From: Hyphomonas sp.
Lineage (GTDB): Bacteria; Pseudomonadota; Alphaproteobacteria; Caulobacterales; Hyphomonadaceae
Direction of reading: 5' to 3'
NCBI GenBank assembly: GCA_017792365.1
Contig: CP051229.1
Span: 1,550,001 to 1,614,000 of the forward strand
DNA: 64,000 bases
In this document: positions 8,623-17,136 of the stretch, piece by piece
Numbering within the stretch: position 1 is the first letter of the stretch
How the letters are laid out: each line of letters opens with the position of its first letter
The notes under the pieces: generated by a model
Told to the model about the DNA's origin: nothing
The model's input: the letters and a program-made list of their open reading frames with translations, nothing else
Databases searched by the model: none
Position numbers and translations under genes: made by a program

Positions 8623-9327
8623 AAAGGCGTCGCGCTCGCCGCCGTCTCGCTTGCGCTCGTCTCCGCCTCCTGCGGCCCCGCCAAACCGGCGGCCGAAGCC
8701 GCACCCGCACCGGAAGCGCCACAGCAATCGGCCGCTGCGCCCTCCGCCGCGGCCCAGCCGGCGGCGCCGTCCAGCAGCCTCGACGATCTTTTGTCTGCGA
8801 CCGTGATCCGCTGGAGCGCCGTTGGCGACTTCGCGGGAGACGTCCAGATCCTCGACGCCGGCACTACCGGTTCGGCGCCCGTCACCGATCACGTTGAATT
8901 CGCCTACGACTTCACGCTGGAAGGTAATACAGGTCTGGTCGGCACGCCGACCTTCACAAACTTTCCCTCCACCATGGGCGCCCTGCGCAACGGCGCGGAA
9001 GGCTGCCGGGCGCCAACCGTGTCCGGGTCTCCCTACGAACACTGGACCATCGAGAACATCGAAAACGGTCTGGGCGGCGCGATCGCCCTCACCATCCGCA
9101 CTGACTACCCGGAAGGTCAGGTTCCCGTCGCCTGCACGGGCGGCGACCAGCCCTCGCCCGCGCGCACGGTCACAAGCCACGTCGAGATTCCCATTCCGAG
9201 CGTTGCGCTGCTGATGATGGGCGACCAGTTGACCGGCGACGCGGTGCAGCTCTCGCACGACAAACGCTCGATCATCACGAAGGATCGCGGCTGGACCTAC
9301 ACCTACACGCCCAGCCGGGTGAGATAG
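8623..9327 (+). CDS. Predicted lipoprotein of unknown function (start unresolved)
   Basis: No family recognised. The frame contains a clear lipobox (SLALVSASCGPAK), an Ala/Pro-rich linker, then a folded domain of about 180 aa rich in beta-type sequence (HVEFAYDFTLEGNTGL, RTVTSHVEIPIPS, DRGWTYTYTPSRVR). There is no start codon between the TGA at 8620 and the signal peptide; CTG AAA A GGC immediately upstream would give a normal start with one base fewer, so an N-terminal indel is likely. A TTG at 8791 would remove the signal peptide and is not favoured. The 3' end overlaps the convergent GNAT gene by 25 bp. Confidence 0.6.
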   Translation, partial: KGVALAAVSLALVSASCGPAKPAAEAAPAPEAPQQSAAAPSAAAQPAAPSSSLDDLLSATVIRWSAVGDFAGDVQILDAGTTGSAPVTDHVEFAYDFTLEGNTGLVGTPTFTNFPSTMGALRNGAEGCRAPTVSGSPYEHWTIENIENGLGGAIALTIRTDYPEGQVPVACTGGDQPSPARTVTSHVEIPIPSVALLMMGDQLTGDAVQLSHDKRSIITKDRGWTYTYTPSRVR

Positions 9328-9737
9328 CGCACGAAAACGATCTCGGGATCGCCCGGATCGAGGTGATCGATCGCGCCCGCTTCCTGATAGCCGCGCGCCT
9401 CAAGCAGCGCGCGCATCGGCCCATTGGAGCGGTTGGTGGAGGTGAACACCTGTGGCGTCGTCGCGCCCGTCTCCGCCGCCTGAAACAGCGCGCTCGCCAG
9501 TCCCCCACGCCGCGCGCTTTCCTTGACCTCCACCAGCGACACGAAATCCCTGCCGTAGAAGTGGCGCCGCGACAGGACGAGATAGCCCTCAGGCGCCTCA
9601 TCGCGCCCCGCAATCCAGCAGCTGTCCTCCGTAATGCCCTGCAAGATCAGCTCGCGCCGGTAGGCATCGCCGCCCGCTTCCGCGTCAATGCCGACGATCC
9701 CATCGATGTCACTGCTGCGCGCAAGCCGGACCCACAT
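9303..9737 (-). CDS. GNAT family N-acetyltransferase
   Basis: 144 aa single GNAT domain. The acetyl-CoA site is recognisable as VKESARRGGLASALFQAAE (motif A, Q/R-x-x-G-x-G/A variant ARRGGLAS), with the preceding beta-4 strand FVSLVEV, and motif B is NGPMRALLEARGYQEAGAIDHLD. The acceptor is unknown. The start ATG 9737 is the only one in frame. It is convergent with the lipoprotein gene. Confidence 0.85.
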   Translation of the reverse strand: MWVRLARSSDIDGIVGIDAEAGGDAYRRELILQGITEDSCWIAGRDEAPEGYLVLSRRHFYGRDFVSLVEVKESARRGGLASALFQAAETGATTPQVFTSTNRSNGPMRALLEARGYQEAGAIDHLDPGDPEIVFVRYLTRLGV

Positions 9738-9802
9738 GCCGACAGGCTACATGCATTGCGGGATCGACCGAAGACGAAAATCTCCCGCCGCGCCGGCTCG
9801 CA

Positions 9803-10111
9803 TCAAGCAACCGCCGTCGCCTGCTTCACCCGCAGCTCCCGCACCACCAGATAGAGCAGCGGCCCGAACGATCCCGCGACAAGCGTCACGATGATGAACG
9901 GCCACGCCGGCACGCCGCTGCGGCGATCGTAAACCATCCAGATCACGGCCAGCAGGCACGCGATCACTAGGTCGACGAACACCTGCGCGCCGCCCCACGT
10001 TTGGAAGTGCGGTTCGAGAATCCCGAAATAGCCGACGTCCATGACGGCGAGCACGGTAAGCACGCCCAGCCCCAGAATGGCGGCGAGCAACAGAACGAGA
10101 CGAAGGGTCAT
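9803..10111 (-). CDS. Small membrane protein, possibly DUF2834
   Basis: 102 aa starting at the ATG 10111, preceded by AAGGAG; the longer frame to 10243 lacks a ribosome site. Three hydrophobic helices are evident: residues about 4-25 (LVLLLAAILGLGVLTVLAV), 45-60 (VFVDLVIACLLAVIWMV) and 70-92 (WPFIIVTLVAGSFGPLLYLVV). The ending GPLLYLVVRELRV and the WxxxD-like centre resemble DUF2834 inner-membrane proteins, but the match is by eye only. It is divergent from the MmyB-type regulator at 10246. Confidence 0.65.
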   Translation of the reverse strand: MTLRLVLLLAAILGLGVLTVLAVMDVGYFGILEPHFQTWGGAQVFVDLVIACLLAVIWMVYDRRSGVPAWPFIIVTLVAGSFGPLLYLVVRELRVKQATAVA

Positions 10112-10245
10112 GGCGATCTCCTTGTTTGATGCCGCCACAGGATCGCCTCGGGCCTGAATGGCCGCAATTACCTCAGAGGTCATTGAACGCCCGCGCCATC
10201 GCGGCGACACTGCCCGCCAGCGGAACACCGGCCGGAGCAGCACAC

Positions 10246-11052
10246 ATGACGACCCCCGCCATCACCCGCACTGAAGGCCCCCACGCAGATCAGCACGGCG
10301 GCTTCCCGGCGCTGCTCAGAACCTGGCGCAACAAGCGCCGTCTCTCCCAACTCGACCTCGCGCTCTCCGCCGGCGTCTCCCAGCGCCATCTCAGCTTTCT
10401 GGAATCTGGCCGCGCCCAGCCCAGCCGCTCGATGATCCTGCAGCTCGGCGAGGCGCTGGAAGTGCCCCTGCGCGACCGCAACGATCTCCTCTCCGCCGCC
10501 GGCTTCGCACCCGTCTTCCGCGCCCGCCCGCTCGACGACCCACAGATGAGCCAGATCATGAACGCCGTCCGCATGATGCTGGCCAACCACGACCCGTTCC
10601 CCGCCGCCGCCATCGATCGCGCCTGGAACATCCGCATGGCCAACAAGGCGTTCGAGATGATGCTGGCGATGTTCGGCGCCGAGCGGAACCTGATGCGCCT
10701 CGTCTTCCACCCCGACGGCGTCAGACCCTACATCCGCAACTGGGCCGCCGCCGCGCCGCTGATGTGGGCCCGCGCCCGCCGCGAAGCCGAAACGCTCGAA
10801 GGCGAAGACATGAAGGCGGTCCTGCGCGAACTCGAGCCCTATCAGGACGCTGATCTTCTGTTCGCGGCGGAGGAGGCCGCGCTGGTCCCCGTCCTGCCGC
10901 TCGAGATCGAGAAGGACGGCATGCGCATCTCCCTGTTTACCGTCATCGCCACCTTCGGCACCGCCCAGGACGTCACCGCCGAGGAGCTCCGCATCGAAAG
11001 CTTCTTCCCTGCCGACGAAGCCACCGAACAACTCTTCCGCGCCGCCATCTAG
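10246..11052 (+). CDS. XRE-family regulator with MmyB-like ligand domain
   Basis: 268 aa. Residues about 15-75 are a Cro/C1 helix-turn-helix (LLRTWRNKRRLSQLDLALSAGVSQRHLSFLESGRAQPSRSMI). The remainder matches the MmyB-like ligand-binding domain, including the AIDRAWNIRMANKAFE strand-helix, RLVFHPDGVRPYIRNW and FSLFTVIATFGTAQDVTAEELRIESFFPAD-type ending. MmyB-like regulators of the actinobacterial branch bind fatty acids; here the ligand is unknown. The start at 10246 is chosen because the extra upstream residues to 10126 overlap the divergent gene and lack family likeness. Neighbours do not reveal the target. Confidence 0.88.
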   Translation: MTTPAITRTEGPHADQHGGFPALLRTWRNKRRLSQLDLALSAGVSQRHLSFLESGRAQPSRSMILQLGEALEVPLRDRNDLLSAAGFAPVFRARPLDDPQMSQIMNAVRMMLANHDPFPAAAIDRAWNIRMANKAFEMMLAMFGAERNLMRLVFHPDGVRPYIRNWAAAAPLMWARARREAETLEGEDMKAVLRELEPYQDADLLFAAEEAALVPVLPLEIEKDGMRISLFTVIATFGTAQDVTAEELRIESFFPADEATEQLFRAAI

Positions 11053-11172
11053 TCCCCAGCCCTCGTCAGCACCCTCCGGCCCGACCCGGCCACCACATCG
11101 CTGTCGAGAGCGCCATTGCACTTACCGCCCCGGCTGGGCCACAAGACCTGCACAGAAAATCGGGAGGACGCC

Positions 11173-12108
11173 ATGATCCAGCTCACCAGAACCATTGCCG
11201 CCATCATGGCGAGCGCTGCGATCCTCGCCGCCTGCGCCACGACCCCCGCCGACGAAGCTCGCCCCGAAGTCTCCCACCTCGTCTTCATCGGCGACAGCAA
11301 TCTCGACATCGGCCGCATGCGCACCGAACAGGCCGGCGATACGAACGACGGCAAACTCGTCCCGCCCAACACCGTCGGCGACCGCTACGCTGACTCAACC
11401 GTCCTCCCGGAATTCCTCAGCCAGCGCCTCGGCCTCTCCCAGACCAATTACGCATGGGGCGGCGCCACCACCGGCATGACCAACATCGTCGGCGCGCGCG
11501 AGCCGAACGACGCAACCAATACCGGCGCGCTCGCCCAGATGCAGGAATTCGAAGCCGCACTCAGCGGCCAGCCCGCCGACCCCGATGCGCTCTACATGCT
11601 GATGGCTGGCTCCAACGATCTTGCCTTCGTCGACAAGACCGACCAGCCCGCCATCGAAGCCGCCATCGCCGGAGCCCTCACGAACCTGCGCGCCACCATC
11701 ACGAAGCTCGACGACCTCGGCGCCGAATTCATCGTCGTCGGCACGCGCACCCCGCGCCCCGTCCTGTCCGACCACGACATCGCGACAGCCGAACCCGATG
11801 AAGAGGCAAAGAACGACGCCGCAGGCCGCCAGCTCAACATCGCCATCCGCCAGCTCGTCGCCGATCTGAACGCAGAACTCGAAGCCGATGTCGAAGTCTT
11901 CGACTTCTACGCCAACATCCGCGACATCGCCGAGAACGCCGAAAGCTTCGGCCTCGCGCCATATTCCGCCGACCCGGCCAGCTATTGCACCGCCGATGGC
12001 GTCAGCGACTGCACCCGCCTCATCAATTACGACGCGGCCCACAAGACCACCGCCGTCCACGCCATCCTCGCCGACCGCTTCATCGAGCAGTTCGACCTCG
12101 AGGACTGA
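11173..12108 (+). CDS. SGNH/GDSL hydrolase, lipoprotein
   Basis: 311 aa. The start ATG at 11173 follows GGGAGGACGCC. A lipobox (ILAAC) ends the signal peptide, so the enzyme is probably anchored in the periplasm or outer membrane. The block I motif is FIGDSNLDIG (Ser nucleophile), block II Gly is in NYAWGGATTG, block III is MAGSNDL, and the catalytic Asp-x-x-His is DAAH near the C-terminus. These features define a plant-type GDSL esterase/lipase as in autotransporter passengers, but no beta-barrel follows. The 3' end faces the PepSY gene with a 3-bp gap. Confidence 0.88.
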   Translation: MIQLTRTIAAIMASAAILAACATTPADEARPEVSHLVFIGDSNLDIGRMRTEQAGDTNDGKLVPPNTVGDRYADSTVLPEFLSQRLGLSQTNYAWGGATTGMTNIVGAREPNDATNTGALAQMQEFEAALSGQPADPDALYMLMAGSNDLAFVDKTDQPAIEAAIAGALTNLRATITKLDDLGAEFIVVGTRTPRPVLSDHDIATAEPDEEAKNDAAGRQLNIAIRQLVADLNAELEADVEVFDFYANIRDIAENAESFGLAPYSADPASYCTADGVSDCTRLINYDAAHKTTAVHAILADRFIEQFDLED

Positions 12109-12111
12109 AAC

Positions 12112-13197
12112 CTAACGCGCGCCCGCCACGGCCCGGGCCCGCGTCCGGCGCTGGTCGCGCGCCTTCTTGGTGAGAAACGTCCACGCGCCAAGCAGGCCAA
12201 GCCAGGTCAGTGCGACGCCGGTCAGGAACGTGATCGCATCATAGATGCGCCCCCCGACAAAGGCTGCGTGCAAGGGATAGATCGCATTACCCATCCGGTC
12301 GCCGCGCGACAGCGCATGGGCGTCGCGAGTCTCCAGAACCGCGCTCGTCGCCGGATCGATATAGACAACCGTGCGCCCGTTCGGATGCCACTCACCCGGC
12401 TGCCGCATACGCAGCGATGCAGGATCGCCCGGGCTGTCCGGCCACGACAGGATGCGCGGCTCAGCCCCCGGAAACGCAGCCTCGGCCCCCGCCATCGCCT
12501 TCGCCCAGTCCACCTCGCCTTCACCCGCGCGCGGCGCCGCCGGCTGCGCAATGCTGCGCGAACCCGCGACGAAGTTCAGAACCGCGCGCGCCTCCGCCGA
12601 CCAGATCATCCCCACGCCAGTCACGACGATCACAAGCAGGGGCGCCGCAAACAGAACGCCAAGATCGCGATGGTTCGACAACAGGTCGCGCCGCTTGCCC
12701 GAGCGCGGCCATGCCCGCCACGCAAAACTGCGCGCCGCCGGCAGCCAGATGTAGAGCCCCGTCAGCACCAGCAGCGTCCCGGCTATCCCGCTGACGCCCG
12801 CCACAAGCTTTCCGGTATCTCCCATCAGCAGATAGTGGTGCAGGTCGAACAGCCACAGCTCGAACCGCTCCAGCCCCGTCCACCGCGCAACCAGATCGCC
12901 ATCCGCCGCAGCATAGGCGCCGCCTCCGCTTTCCATCCCGATCGTGTGGATGCCCAGATGCGCATCCGCAAACCGCAGATAGCCGAGCTCCTCGGCCGGA
13001 ACCTGCATCTCAACCCGATCGATCGCAGCCCCAAGGCTGGCGGCGTCCAGCGGCGCCTCGATGCGCGCCTCCGGAACCACCGCCCGCAGATAGTCCGCCT
13101 TCAGCACCAGCAGCGACCCCGACAGCCCAAGCGCCGCCAGCACAAGGCACAGAACCACACCGGCCCATGCGTGTATGGTGCGCAACGCCCGCTGCAC
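12112..13197 (-). CDS. PepSY-associated inner-membrane protein (siderophore/iron reductase type)
   Basis: 361 aa with the PepSY-TM layout: N-terminal helix (HAWAGVVLCLVLAALGLSGSLLVL) after RTIHAW, a periplasmic PepSY section, a second helix pair around LLVLTGLYIWLPAARSFAWR, then LGVLFAAPLLVIVVTGVGMIW, and a last helix (FLTGVALTWLGLLGAW). Conserved His residues (HAW, HHYLL, NHRDLG, HALSRG) suit haem-b binding. Such proteins accompany TonB siderophore receptors and are thought to reduce ferric siderophores. The GTG start shares its G with the TAG stop of the receptor gene (TAGTG), indicating translational coupling. Confidence 0.85.
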   Translation of the reverse strand: MQRALRTIHAWAGVVLCLVLAALGLSGSLLVLKADYLRAVVPEARIEAPLDAASLGAAIDRVEMQVPAEELGYLRFADAHLGIHTIGMESGGGAYAAADGDLVARWTGLERFELWLFDLHHYLLMGDTGKLVAGVSGIAGTLLVLTGLYIWLPAARSFAWRAWPRSGKRRDLLSNHRDLGVLFAAPLLVIVVTGVGMIWSAEARAVLNFVAGSRSIAQPAAPRAGEGEVDWAKAMAGAEAAFPGAEPRILSWPDSPGDPASLRMRQPGEWHPNGRTVVYIDPATSAVLETRDAHALSRGDRMGNAIYPLHAAFVGGRIYDAITFLTGVALTWLGLLGAWTFLTKKARDQRRTRARAVAGAR

Positions 13198-15344
13198 TAG
13201 AAGTCCTGCTGCCAGCCGATGGTCACCACCCGGCCGCGCCCCGCGAAGAACCGGCTATTGTCGGTCGGCCGCGTGGTCTGCGTGTTGTAGGTCACGAACT
13301 GCTCGTCGAACGCATTCGCCACCGCCAGCGTGAACACGCCAAGCTCGGTGTCATAGCTCGCGAACGCATCCACGATGCTATAGCCGTCAAAACCCGCCGC
13401 CGGATCGCCATCGAACGAACGGTCGAAATAGTTCTGGTTCTGCACCCGGAACGCAAACGGCCCGACCGCATAATTCACCGCAAGGTTCAGCCGGTCCGGA
13501 CCGATGTTGGCGCCATCCAGATCGACATCGACCGCCCCATCGCCATCGCTGTCCGTTTCGCCTTCCAGCATCGCGTAGGCGCCCGAGATATCCAGGCCCT
13601 CGATCGGCGTCTCCCACGTCGCGCTCAGCTCCAGGCCTTCGATCTCCGTCCGCTGCCGCTGCACCTCGAACACATCGTTGCGCAGCACCAGCAGCGAACC
13701 GCGATCAGACGACGACCAGAAATACGCCGCAGAAGCGGACACAGGACCAGCGCGATATTCCAGCCCCAGCTCCTGGTTGTCAGACACCACAGGCTCGACA
13801 TCCAGGAACGTGTCGACATCCTGCCCGGGCGTGCTGACGCCCCTCAGGATCCGCCCGACATCCGCCATCGTGAAGCCCTGCGAGTAGGACGCATAACCCG
13901 TCAGCCCGTCGACGATCTCCAGCGTCGCCCCGGCATTCCACAACGTCTCCTCGAACTCCGGCGACCCGCCGGCCACCTGCTGCGGCCCGTAGGAGAAGAG
14001 CGTCTCGAAATCGTCCACCTCAAGCTTGGCGATTTCCTGCCGCGCGCCGCCCGACAACGTCATGCGTCCGTCCAGCAGCGTCTGGTAAACCTGAACGAAC
14101 GGCGCAACCGAGGTAAAGGTCGTCTCCGGCACCCAGTTCCGCCCGGTCTGGATCAGCTCCTGATAGGTCTCGTCGGCAAGGTAATCGACGCCCGCCGTCA
14201 CGCGCGCGCCCGGCAATGCCTCGATCTCGCGATCATAATCCACCCGAAACCCCGTCTTCTCCGACTTGTTCGCAGACTGGTCGAACAGCGCGCCCGAAGG
14301 ATCGATCGTCGGGTCCTGGAACGTCCCGAACACGCCGCCGCCGAACACGGCCGAGAAATCCTGATAGAAGGTCTGCGCGCGCAACCGTCCGCCGAACAGG
14401 TTCTCGTCGGTGAAGTTCAGCGAAACCGTGGTCACCTCGTTGGTGGGGATCACGCCGTCGCTCGATCCGCGCTCGGCGCTCGCCGGCAGGTTGGCCGCGC
14501 GCGAACCGGGCACCAGCACATAATCGCCATCGCCTTCCAGCTCGAAGCGCTGCGCCATCAGCTCAAGCCGGCGCGCCTCACCAAGATCCGCGCCCGTCTT
14601 CAGGAAGAAGGATGCGCTCTGCGAATCCTGCAACTCGCCCTGCGTACCGTCCACGCCTACGCGCCGCCCGTCGCCGCTATAAAAAGCGCCGCGCTTGTTC
14701 CAGGCCCCGCCGACAACCAAGTCGACCGCGCCGAAATCCTGACCGGCCAGCGCGCCCAGACGCGCGCCATAGCCATCGCCCTGAAATTCGTTCGCCGCCG
14801 ACGCCTGCGCCATCAACCGACCCGTCCACCGGCCGGTCACAAGATCCGGGTCCGCGGTCACATAATTGATGACGCCGCCCGTCGCCCCCACGCCCTGAAT
14901 CGCATTCGAGCCGAAGATCACTTCCACGCGCTCGATGAAGAAGGGATCGATCGTGAAGCCGTCGCGGCTGCCATCGCGCAACGGGTTCGACTGCGGCACG
15001 CCATCGATCAGGTAGAGCGGACTGCGGCCGCGCAGCGATTCGCCTGCGCCGGAAATCTTTTCGCGGGTCGGCGAGAACGAAGGCGCCAGCGTCGAAACAA
15101 CATCGACAGCAGAACCCGTCAGCTGCGCCTGCTGGTCAACCGTATCCTCGTCGATAATCTGGATCGTGTTCGGCAGCGCCGAACGCGGCAGCGATGTCCG
15201 CGCCGCGGAGACCACAACAACCTCTTTGTCGCCAGAGGCGGCTTCGTCGCCTGCCGCTGTCTGGCCGCTCACTGCTGGCGCAACACAAAGCGCGCCGACC
15301 GCGCACGCCAGAAGGCCGCGCCGGCCCGTCAAAAAGAAGGTCAT
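13197..15344 (-). CDS. TonB-dependent receptor, iron/siderophore type
   Basis: 715 aa from the ATG at 15344 (the open frame continues upstream to 15446 without a signal). Signal peptide: GRRGLLACAVGALCVAPAVSGQ. The plug domain is recognised from VVVVSAARTSLPRSALPNTIQIIDED and IERVEVIFGSNAIQGVGATGGVINYVT. The barrel ends in an aromatic residue (IGWQQDF), as outer-membrane barrels do. The coupled downstream PepSY protein indicates ferric-siderophore or similar uptake. A repeat resembling an iron-responsive operator lies 11 to 58 bp before the start, so induction by iron shortage is likely. Confidence 0.9.
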   Translation of the reverse strand: MTFFLTGRRGLLACAVGALCVAPAVSGQTAAGDEAASGDKEVVVVSAARTSLPRSALPNTIQIIDEDTVDQQAQLTGSAVDVVSTLAPSFSPTREKISGAGESLRGRSPLYLIDGVPQSNPLRDGSRDGFTIDPFFIERVEVIFGSNAIQGVGATGGVINYVTADPDLVTGRWTGRLMAQASAANEFQGDGYGARLGALAGQDFGAVDLVVGGAWNKRGAFYSGDGRRVGVDGTQGELQDSQSASFFLKTGADLGEARRLELMAQRFELEGDGDYVLVPGSRAANLPASAERGSSDGVIPTNEVTTVSLNFTDENLFGGRLRAQTFYQDFSAVFGGGVFGTFQDPTIDPSGALFDQSANKSEKTGFRVDYDREIEALPGARVTAGVDYLADETYQELIQTGRNWVPETTFTSVAPFVQVYQTLLDGRMTLSGGARQEIAKLEVDDFETLFSYGPQQVAGGSPEFEETLWNAGATLEIVDGLTGYASYSQGFTMADVGRILRGVSTPGQDVDTFLDVEPVVSDNQELGLEYRAGPVSASAAYFWSSSDRGSLLVLRNDVFEVQRQRTEIEGLELSATWETPIEGLDISGAYAMLEGETDSDGDGAVDVDLDGANIGPDRLNLAVNYAVGPFAFRVQNQNYFDRSFDGDPAAGFDGYSIVDAFASYDTELGVFTLAVANAFDEQFVTYNTQTTRPTDNSRFFAGRGRVVTIGWQQDF

Positions 15345-15354
15345 GTAGTCTCCC

Positions 15355-15402
15355 GCAAATGCAACTCGTTCGCATCCACTATCGATACTGGTTCGCATTT
15401 GC
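15355..15402. promoter_or_regulatory. Candidate iron-responsive operator (paired GTTCGCAT repeats)
   Basis: Two direct GTTCGCAT copies (15368-15375 and 15391-15398) sit inside outer inverted arms GCAAATGC (15355-15362) and GCATTTGC (15395-15402). ATGC-and-GCAT palindromes of this kind occur before TonB receptor genes in related bacteria. Assignment to Fur or Irr is inference from position and the receptor-PepSY pair downstream. Confidence 0.45.
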
Positions 15403-15485
15403 AACGACGGAATTGAAATCGGATCGGGCGCGATGTCGCATCGCAAACCCGGCCGTGTTCGAAGTCAGAAGGTCAGTTCAGCCGC

Positions 15486-16223
15486 TCAGGTGGGAACCAC
15501 AGTCCCGTCCCACGCCAGACACGCGCCGGAATCCTCCGGCGTGATCTCATCCAGCACACGCAGCAGGTGCGCAGCGCTTTCATCCGGCGCCATCAGCTGG
15601 CTCGCCGGCACATTCCCCTGAAACGGCGACGACAAACCCGTATCCACCGTGCCGGGATGCAGCCCGACGCAGGCTGCCATCGGATTGCGCCGCGCCAGCT
15701 CGATCGAAATGGTCCGGATGATCTGGTTCAGCGCCGCTTTCGACGCACGATAGGAATGCCACCCGCCCAACCGATTGTCCGAGATCGACCCGACCCGCGC
15801 CGACAAGGCCGCCAACACCGACTTCGAGTCCGCATTCAGAAGACCCAGCACGTGCTTTGCGACAATCGACGGCCCGATCGCATTCACGAGGAAGACCTGC
15901 TGCATCGCCGCCCCGTCCAGCGACCGCCAGGTCTTCTCCGGCGAAACGCCGCCGCCGTGCAGAAACCCGGTCGCCACGATCGCCACATCGACCGCGCCCG
16001 CTTCGCCGATCATGCGACAGGCCGCTTCGATGCTCTGCTCATCTGCGAGGTCGAACGCAAACGGCGTCACCTTGTCCGACGCATCCACCGATCCCGCCGA
16101 ACGCGCGCCGGCAAACACGCGGGCACACCCAGCATCCGACGCCAGCTGCGCCGTAAGCGCCGCGCCGATCCCGCCGGAAGCGCCGAACACCACCGCGGTA
16201 TAACCCTGCCTCAGCGATTGCAT
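15486..16223 (-). CDS. SDR family NAD(P)-dependent oxidoreductase (C-factor-like)
   Basis: 245 aa. GASGGIG at residues 14-20 is the cofactor loop and YRASKAALN carries Tyr-x3-Lys. The catalytic Ser region is ALSARVGSISDNRLGGWHSY, and HPGTVDTGLSSPFQ is the typical PG-x-V-x-T loop. The D-N-R-x-G-G-W-x-S-Y-R-A-S-K block is characteristic of the C-factor/CsgA-like subgroup of unknown substrate in most bacteria. It lies between the TonB receptor promoter and copB, all on the minus strand, with gaps of about 100 bp, so it need not belong to either unit. Confidence 0.85.
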   Translation of the reverse strand: MQSLRQGYTAVVFGASGGIGAALTAQLASDAGCARVFAGARSAGSVDASDKVTPFAFDLADEQSIEAACRMIGEAGAVDVAIVATGFLHGGGVSPEKTWRSLDGAAMQQVFLVNAIGPSIVAKHVLGLLNADSKSVLAALSARVGSISDNRLGGWHSYRASKAALNQIIRTISIELARRNPMAACVGLHPGTVDTGLSSPFQGNVPASQLMAPDESAAHLLRVLDEITPEDSGACLAWDGTVVPT

Positions 16224-16318
16224 CCCAAGCCCCCGGCGCCGTTCTCGTCAAACCTGTCCATGACAAGTCTACGGCAACGGCCGGGCGCCAGTTCACTCAC
16301 GCAGGACGACGCAAGGCC

Positions 16319-17136
16319 TCACCACCACATCCGCACGCCGGCCACCACGCTCACGCGCTCATCGTCACCGCCTGCAGCCTCGATCATCCGCGTCGTCTCG
16401 CCCAGCGCGCCGGTCCACTCCACGCCGACATAAGGCGCAAATTCCCGCGCAATCTCGTAGCGCAACCGCACGCCCGCAGCCGCCCCAAACCCGTCCCGAT
16501 CTCCCGGTCCGCAACCTCCTGCGCCGACAGCTCCAGCTCGGCGCGCGGCTGCAGGATCAACCGCTGCGTCAGCCTCAGATCGTATTCCACCTCGGCCCGC
16601 GCCGTCAGGTCGCCATCGGTCGACACGAACGCCGCCGCATCCACCTCGAACCAGTAAGGCGCCAACCCCTGCAGCCCCAGCACGGCGTGCGTCTTCCCAT
16701 CCGGCTCGAACTCCTGCCGCAGGCCAGCCTGCACATCCCAGTAAGCCGAGACCGCATGAGACCACAGCGCCTGCACCTCGGCGTCCTCCAACTCGCCTTC
16801 GTCGAACGAATACTCGCCCTCCGACTTGAACCAGATCTTGTCGATGTCACCGCCATGCCAGGCGTCGCCATCCCACAGCAGCACGTCCGCGCCGTCCTCG
16901 TCCCGCCACTCCAGACGGTCGGCCCTGAACATCGTCTGCTTCATGCCGCCCATCTCGTGGCGCCCCTGCGCACGCGCCGCCGCCATCGCGTCGGCATCCC
17001 AGTAGGCGTCAGCCTGCGACCACGGCGGAGCGCCATCACCCGCCGCATCTCCTCCATGCCCAGCATGCTGCGCGAACGCAGGCGCAGCCACACACAAAGC
17101 AACGGCATGCACAGCCGTCATCAGCATCCATCTCAT
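16319..17136 (-). CDS. copB: Copper resistance protein CopB (frameshifted)
   Basis: Reconstructed about 272 aa outer-membrane CopB. It has a signal peptide (AVHAVALCVAAPAFAQ) and a short His/Gly N-terminus. The CopB core reads DRLEWRDEDGADVLLWDGDAWHGGDIDKIWFKSEGE, and the C-terminal barrel is IAREFAPYVGVEWTGALGETTRM ending VVAGVRMWW. One base is missing in the C-run at 16481-16486: GTGLG in the first frame is followed by AAAGVRLRYE in another. CopB binds or exports copper at the outer membrane together with CopA. Its ATG overlaps the copA stop by 4 bp (ATGA), so the pair is translationally coupled. Confidence 0.88.

Noticed and set aside
10126-10245. N-terminal extension of the MmyB-type regulator
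   Set aside because: It overlaps the divergent gene's leader, lacks a ribosome site, and the helix-turn-helix starts well after the ATG at 10246.
13167-15416. 749-codon plus-strand frame opposite the TonB receptor
   Set aside because: Arg/His/Gln-rich antisense shadow of the receptor gene, with no family likeness.
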